A DNA stretch of 64,000 bases from Notospermus geniculatus. Taxonomy: Eukaryota; Nemertea; Pilidiophora; Heteronemertea; Lineidae. Location of the stretch: NCBI GenBank assembly GCA_002633025.1, contig NMRB01000530.1, positions 137,744-201,743 on the forward strand. Direction: 5' to 3'. Of this stretch, positions 59,179 through 64,000 are shown piece by piece. Made by a program: the position numbers and the translations under genes. Position 1 is the first letter of the stretch. Each line of letters opens with the position of its first letter. The notes beneath the pieces were generated by a model that saw only the letters and a list, made by a program, of their open reading frames with translations, made no database searches and was not told where the DNA came from.

Positions 59179-59582
59179 ATGCTTGAGACCAATAAAATTA
59201 TGAATGCCAACAGTCAACCCCCAAGTTTAAAAAGAATTCTTACAAAAGGTTCATCTGGAACATCTGATACCAAACCTAAAGTAACCAAATGTGGGAAACC
59301 CAGGTGTAAGTTATGTGATTACATTGGGGAAAGTTTCACATTTAACACAGGGGAAATAAATGCTTTTGCTTTAAAAAGTGATACCGTTCGCAGTTTATGT
59401 AATTCTTTGTCAAAAATGCAAACAAACGTATGTGGGAGAAACAACCAACATACGTCATTGGATGAACTTGCATATACAACATATACGGAACCAAAAATAG
59501 ATCTACATTTGACGGAACCCAGAATTAGGAATCCAGTATGTTTCTTGTCACTTGGATTCATGCGGGGAAGATTAGACCCTAT
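59179..59582 (+). pseudogene. Penelope-like element: zinc linker and start of GIY-YIG domain, frameshifted
   Basis: The frame has PPSLKRILTKGSS, VTKCGKPRCKLCDYI and SFTFNTGE, the KCG.xRCxxC linker that joins reverse transcriptase to GIY-YIG in Penelope-like elements. From about 59385 the GIY-YIG start VYVILCQKCKQTYVGETTN is in the +1 frame, so there is at least one frameshift. It ends at the MITE inserted at 59583. Reverse transcriptase was not found upstream. Confidence 0.65.
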
Positions 59583-60003
59583 GGCCCGTATTCAATAAGG
59601 GTGATCATCGCACGTTTAAGGGTGTTTTGGCCTAATCAGCGTACAAATTCTGCATTACACAGGTTAAAGGCCTAGAAAACTATTGTCTGATGTCTGTACG
59701 GTGGTTCACCAGAGGCGTTTACCCGCAGGATAATCACACGCGTCTAACTATCCTGCGTCTAAGTCAAAGAGCATGAAGGAAATGTTGAATGATCAGGAAG
59801 GCTTGTCTAGAATTTTTCCAACACGTTCTATTGTCCTCCCACACTAAGACGCAGGAATGTTAGACGCGTGTAATCATCGTGTGGGTAAAATGCCAGGGAT
59901 CAGGCAGCTTACAGAACGTACAACAATAGTTTCTAGGCCTATAACCTGTGTAATGCAGAATTTGTACGCTGATTTAGCTAAACACCCTTATTGAATACGG
60001 CCC
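59583..60003. repeat. Foldback with GGCCCGTATTCAATAAGGGT ends
   Basis: About 120-base arms (GTACAAATTCTGCATTACAC, AGGCCTA, ACTATTGT and inverses) bracket a smaller inverted pair (AGACGCAGGAT-like). Inserted at the end of the Penelope fragment. Confidence 0.85.
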
Positions 60004-60185
60004 TATGATTTTTTTGTGACAGGAATCAAAGTCCCCCTGGAATCAAAGTCCAGTTTAAAGGTTACCTGAAAGGCATTTCATGATTTGACACGTTCCAACA
60101 GAAAGATGATGATGCAAATAGAAAGTTGCGGTCAGTGAAATCCACGCATTAGTAGTAGATGTAATGTGACGCTTTGGTCAGATTT

Positions 60186-60250
60186 TAGGGCTCGTACAGG
60201 TCAGATTTTTCGGACGCATACGGTGAAAAACATTACCTGTACGAGCCCTA
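60186..60250. repeat. Short hairpin (TAGGGCTCGTACAGGT ends)
   Basis: 16-base perfect stem with a 33-base loop. Confidence 0.8.
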
Positions 60251-60925
60251 AAAATGGGATTTTCTCATTAACTTAACGCATTTTTAGGAACAGAAAAGCG
60301 TGGAATGCACTCTTTTTTTATAGAAAACACTTTTCGCCTAAAAAGCAAAAACGAAAGTTTTTCCCTTGCGCGGCAAACGACGCAAATTTTCCCCCGATAT
60401 TGTCAAAGTAATTTTTCATGATCGCCCGTCGTGCCGTGCTCAGGCCGGAACAACGCAAGTGTTCAAATTGTCGTTTACGACGTATTGTGCCTTCGATCGG
60501 ATTACATTTTATTTTATTCGGACGGGAAACGATTTTCAAAACATGTTCATGCGTGCGTGTGCGTGTGTGTGTGTGTGCACCTTGACTTCGAGCAATTTAT
60601 TCGAACGGAAACAACATTCGGGCATTTGCCCATCTCCCACTCACAGCTCACTTCGTCAAAACTATACTAGCCGAAAAGTTCACGTATTATTCGTACAACG
60701 AAAACAAAAAACCTAGAGAAGACAAGTAGGGTAAAAAAATATTCTTTCACACCGAATGTAGGCGGTCTTCAATTTTCAGAGACAAGATGCGGCGGTGTTC
60801 TTTTTTTCTAACGAAATACTTCCCTTTTTCACCGACACGGAAAAAGTGCGGAAAAAGTATCTCACTGACGCGATTATGCCTCGCTCTTTTCAGAATACCC
60901 CGCGTGACTAGGTTAGGCCTTCGTC

Positions 60926-61042
60926 ATGTTTTCCTGTAAAGACCCGCGGAAGCGGAAGTTTGCTAAAGAAACGGCAAATGATGATGTTTATAGCAAGCCT
61001 TTTTCTTGTCCTCCTGTAGAGACCAGGCGAAGCAAGACAACG
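60926..61042 (+). CDS. Possible first coding exon of a host gene, unrecognised
   Basis: An acceptor-like CTCTTTTCAG at about 60884-60893 is followed by an ATG at 60926 and 39 codons (MFSCKDPRKRKFAKETAND, DVYSKPFSCPPVETRRSK), then a strong donor GTAAGT at 61043. A second exon-like piece ends at GTGAGT at about 61415. No domain recognised; may belong to the same locus as the coiled-coil genes downstream. Confidence 0.3.
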
Positions 61043-61621
61043 GTAAGTAAGGGCACTTCGGTGCTTCAAAAATGTTACAAACACATAACATGCAATCCAT
61101 CCNCCCCCCCCCCCCAAAAAAACGTTCTTACTGCGTTTCGAACACGAGATTACTATAGACTGAATTTTTGCGCATGGTTGCAGTGTAAAATTCAAGTGCT
61201 TTAATCTGTTTCAAGCAGCAGAGGCAGCATTTTGCCGACAAAATACGGAGCGTAAAAGCACGCGTTATTTTCAGAAGGATACGAGAAGGTGAAAAGAGAA
61301 TACTTTTTTATTGCACGCTTATTTTTTTTCAGAACGCACCGCGTATTATACACATCGAAAGCCATCCCCTGATTTTTTGATTCGTCAAAAAGGAAGAAAA
61401 TGCACATAGATAAGGTGAGTAAATTCTCACGGAAAACGATTGGCCGAGGATGATACTGTTGCCGCTAGCGCTGACATCTATTTTCAAGGCACGTCAACTG
61501 TTCTTGTCATCTTGACTATACTCAAGAGTTGCGACATCGCTCTTTAATTCGACTGTGCCCGTATAGTACCGCCTCATGGTAGTCCATGGTGTTTCTCGAT
61601 GAGCTTTCCTTCTGAACATGT
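61043..61621. other. Intron-like sequence
   Basis: Contains homopolymer C with N (61103), TTTTTTTTCAG acceptor-like at about 61325-61335 and a donor-like GTGAGT at about 61415. No clear coding. Confidence 0.35.
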
Positions 61622-62624
61622 CGTTTCCAACTTGTTGATAAAGGCTTCGACAAACTTTTTGATATCGTCGGCCCACTTGTGAAAAACCCCATTAGCCCAC
61701 TACTTTCTACACCCCCATATCGACGACCCACTTCACCAAGTTCTATAAACGACACATCCACTTGTATTGAACAAACTGAAGACATTTTGGGTAGCTGTTC
61801 GGAAACGGGTTCGGAGGGCGAACCCGAAATTCCGGACGAGGACTTTGTCGATTCCATAGGATCTCCGTCACCCTTTGCTTCCGTCGAACCGGATTCGAAG
61901 GACGAGGAGAATGAACTGACAAGACTTGTATCTTTAAGCGAAAAAACTTCAAACTCAGCCATTAATCCCCTATTAAACGAAGAAAGTAACCGTACAGAAA
62001 CATCCAATAACACCCGAGGAGGAAACCTACGTGAGCTCTTTAGATCAAAACACCTCTCCTCGCTTCCTGAAACCCCCTACAACTTACAAATGCGACGGGA
62101 TTTCCAGGCTTATGTTCCATCAGCGATGCGCAAGAGGCACTCTTTTCTACCATTAGAGACTGGATCAACCAGTGCACAAAACTTAAAGAACAACTAACGC
62201 AACAGAGAAACAAATCAAACAAATTGAATCCTACATCGCCGTATTGAAGAAAAACTCAGATTACCTCGACACATTTGCGACATTCTATGAAAAACACGCC
62301 CCATCGAGCTGCCAAGATTGCGGTTTGCATTGCCTGGATAAAAAAGCGAAAAAATGCATCAAACGTCTACCCGGGCGAAAGATTGCGCAAAAACGACCCT
62401 CAAACGCCCCTCAAAAACAGAATAACTCACAACCGACCTCGAGCAAAAAAAAAAGATTAACATCTCCGGCTAAACGCCCGTTAATATACGACCCTGCGGA
62501 GCAATGCGTTTCATTAAAAGACTTACTCGTTAAAGATATGTATCACGGATATTTTCGTGGGCCACGAAATTCATTGTTTATTTACATTTTGTTTGTTTAT
62601 GTCCAGGCTTTCGTTGTCTTGTGA
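61622..62624 (+). pseudogene. Acidic coiled-coil protein with C-terminal cysteine motif, copy 1 (two frameshifts)
   Basis: A frame open from about 61616 reads FQLVDKGFDKLFDIVGPLVK, then SCSETGSEGEPEIPDEDFVD (acidic). It shifts near 62150, where the next frame gives RDWINQCTKLKEQL, and shifts again near 62210, after which IESYIAVLKKNSDYLDTF, FYEKHAPSSC, QDCGLHCLDKKAKKCIKRLPGRK follow to 62624. Each block has a counterpart in the intact frame at 62869-63700 (GPLIDII, SCSDTSSE, RDWINQCVKDKESL, VLQKNVTKLDTFAAFY, CGRCQLHCV, CVKRVPGRK), so the alignment reveals the frameshifts. Family unknown. A zinc-binding CxxCxxHC-type motif plus basic tail suggests nucleic-acid binding, by inference only. Confidence 0.45.
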
Positions 62625-62639
62625 GTAAATTATTGGTGG

Positions 62640-62819
62640 CATGCCCCTCTAGAAATTCTGTTGATTCCAAAAGTATTCATTTTGGTGGGTTGGCATGTCC
62701 CAAAAGTCCAAAATAACATAATGTAAACATCCATGTTTACAAACATTGAATGTAAACAATGAAGTCGTGATATATTATCTTTAAGAGCGAATTTTTGCGT
62801 CGACCAGAAGCTTCAACCA
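62640..62819. other. Spacer between the two related ORFs
   Basis: AT-rich; includes small repeats of ATGTAAACA. No gene. Confidence 0.4.
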
Positions 62820-62868
62820 AAAAACAACAAATTTTAGCCAAACAATTTCACGAAAAGACAAAAACATT

Positions 62869-63700
62869 TTGGAATGCACATTTTTTAAAAAGGTTGAAGC
62901 TACATATCAGAAAATATGCACATCAGGTCCCTTGATCGATATTATTTCTTGTGAGCGGCAATATGCCCCCTACGCCTCAGATAATAGCGCCGGTATGTCT
63001 AACGCCGCGCGTAGTGAAACGCCCCTCCAACGAGATCAGGATCAACCGGCTATACCAAAAAACCAGCAAAAACAAATAAACAAGGGTTTCGACTGCGTTT
63101 TTCGCCATGCGCAAGAGACTATTAATACGGGCCAGGCAGAATGCGTATCGGACTGCATCGGCAGTTGCTCCGATACATCTTCAGAAAGCGGCGAAGAAGA
63201 GTCCGATTCAGACAACCCAATACCGCCACATCGTACGATTCCCTCTGAGTATTCGTTCCCTCAAATAGAAGCCCTTTCCACCGAGGACGACAAGACTTTG
63301 CAAACATTCATTTCTTTAAGTAAACATCAACAAGCCAGTAAGACACAAGACGATCATTTTCCCGTTGTGCGAGATTGGATCAACCAATGCGTCAAAGATA
63401 AAGAGTCGCTCGAAAAAAAGAATAAAACTTTGTTGGCCTCCATCAGTAAACACATGTCGCACATAGATCAGCATATAAATGTACTACAGAAAAATGTAAC
63501 CAAGTTGGATACATTCGCCGCGTTTTACGACCAGCATGTACAACACCGCTGTGGCCGCTGCCAATTACATTGTGTGAAAACACTTGCTGAAACCTGCGTA
63601 AAACGCGTACCTGGGCGAAAAGCGAGAACGAAAAAAAGATCTGCTCCCCCACAAAGTCACCCTGTGGAAAATGACTCCCAAACCACTCAGCCCATAGTAA
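62869..63700 (+). CDS. Acidic coiled-coil protein with C-terminal cysteine motif, copy 2 (3' end replaced by a repeat)
   Basis: About 277 codons stay open: an N-terminal basic/helical part (about 1-40), an acidic serine-rich stretch near 95-115 (SCSDTSSESGEEESDSD), a heptad-like coil (about 165-215, LEKKNKTLLASISKHMSHIDQ), and CGRCQLHCVKTLAETC near 229-246 with a basic tail (GRKARTKKR). From about 63700 the frame runs into the dispersed repeat beginning ATGAAATGG, so the natural end is lost or was never here. Paralogue of 61622-62624. The frame extends upstream of the ATG (62869), so the start is uncertain. Viral, transposon and host origins are all possible. Confidence 0.4.
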
Positions 63701-64000
63701 AAATGAAATGGTCCATGGACCATGTGCTCACTGGGTTGGACATAATAGTCTAATGACAGAGCGAGGTATATATCAGTTATGAGCAATCTGGGTCAAGTCA
63801 TTCCCAGAAAAGACTGTTGATTTTTGGGTTATGCCACCTGGCGGCCATATTGGATGTCCGATCGGGCCGAAACTTCACATGCACATAAGGCCATCTGCAG
63901 GGACCACATAGCACATTGGAGCGCTTTGGGTCAAGTCGTTCCTGAGTTACAGCACTTTGACGATTTTCGGGTTACGCCACCTGGCGGCCATATTGGATGT
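63700..64000. repeat. Second copy of the ATGAAATGGTCCATGG repeat (see 46345)
   Basis: About 90 percent like 46345-46636; contains GCCACCTGGCGGCCATATTGG units about 145 bp apart. Runs off the window. Confidence 0.75.

Overview
The window looks like nuclear DNA of a marine invertebrate animal, possibly a deuterostome. The evidence is an intron-bearing arrestin-domain gene, very dense foldback/MITE repeats, tRNA-derived SINE heads, mariner, LINE and Penelope-like remnants, and frequent AGGCCT-containing words. The exact taxon cannot be set from sequence alone. Four runs or points of N show that this is a draft assembly.

Region 1 (1 to about 18,480) is a degraded integrated DNA virus or virus-like transposon of the Polinton/Maverick-adintovirus type. 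On the plus strand it has a packaging ATPase (cut by the window edge), two small proteins of unknown role, the two ends of a retroviral-type integrase, a protein-primed type DNA polymerase B, a RING-finger protein, and a deoxynucleoside kinase fused to an HNH nuclease domain. Converging on these from the minus strand are a penton-like fragment, a putative double jelly-roll capsid protein, a small membrane protein, a second HNH protein and a small membrane/coiled-coil protein. The AT-rich element is broken in several places: a 2,988-bp DNA transposon splits the polymerase, a 5'-truncated LINE splits the second HNH gene, a 2.17-kb near-perfect duplicate plus an 88-bp tandem repeat replaces the integrase core (with a single N at one junction, so an assembly error is likely), and penton and capsid reading frames overlap abnormally. 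Most of its genes share a TATATAAATGG-type signature that overlaps the start codon.

Region 2 (18.5 to 47 kb) is mostly repeats: an array of a GTCCCACCCGTGAC motif, nested inverted repeats, hairpin MITEs of many families, a mariner-derived foldback, two head-to-head tRNA-SINE foldbacks, and a Penelope-type GIY-YIG remnant. Embedded are three related PAN/apple-like exons (26.4, 31.4 and 41.5 kb). Two of them are followed by a conserved approximately 330-residue exon (34 kb and 43 kb); both two-exon copies carry disabling changes.

Region 3 (47.7 to 51.9 kb) holds the one convincing host gene, a minus-strand alpha-arrestin (ARRDC-type) with at least five exons and three PPxY motifs in its tail.

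Region 4 (52 to 64 kb) returns to repeats (MITEs, a 27-bp minisatellite that stays open as a 9-residue repeat, GC-rich tandem repeats, tRNA-like SINE, mariner ends, a second Penelope-like remnant). It ends with two diverged copies of an unrecognised acidic, coiled-coil, cysteine-containing protein (61.6-62.6 and 62.8-63.7 kb).
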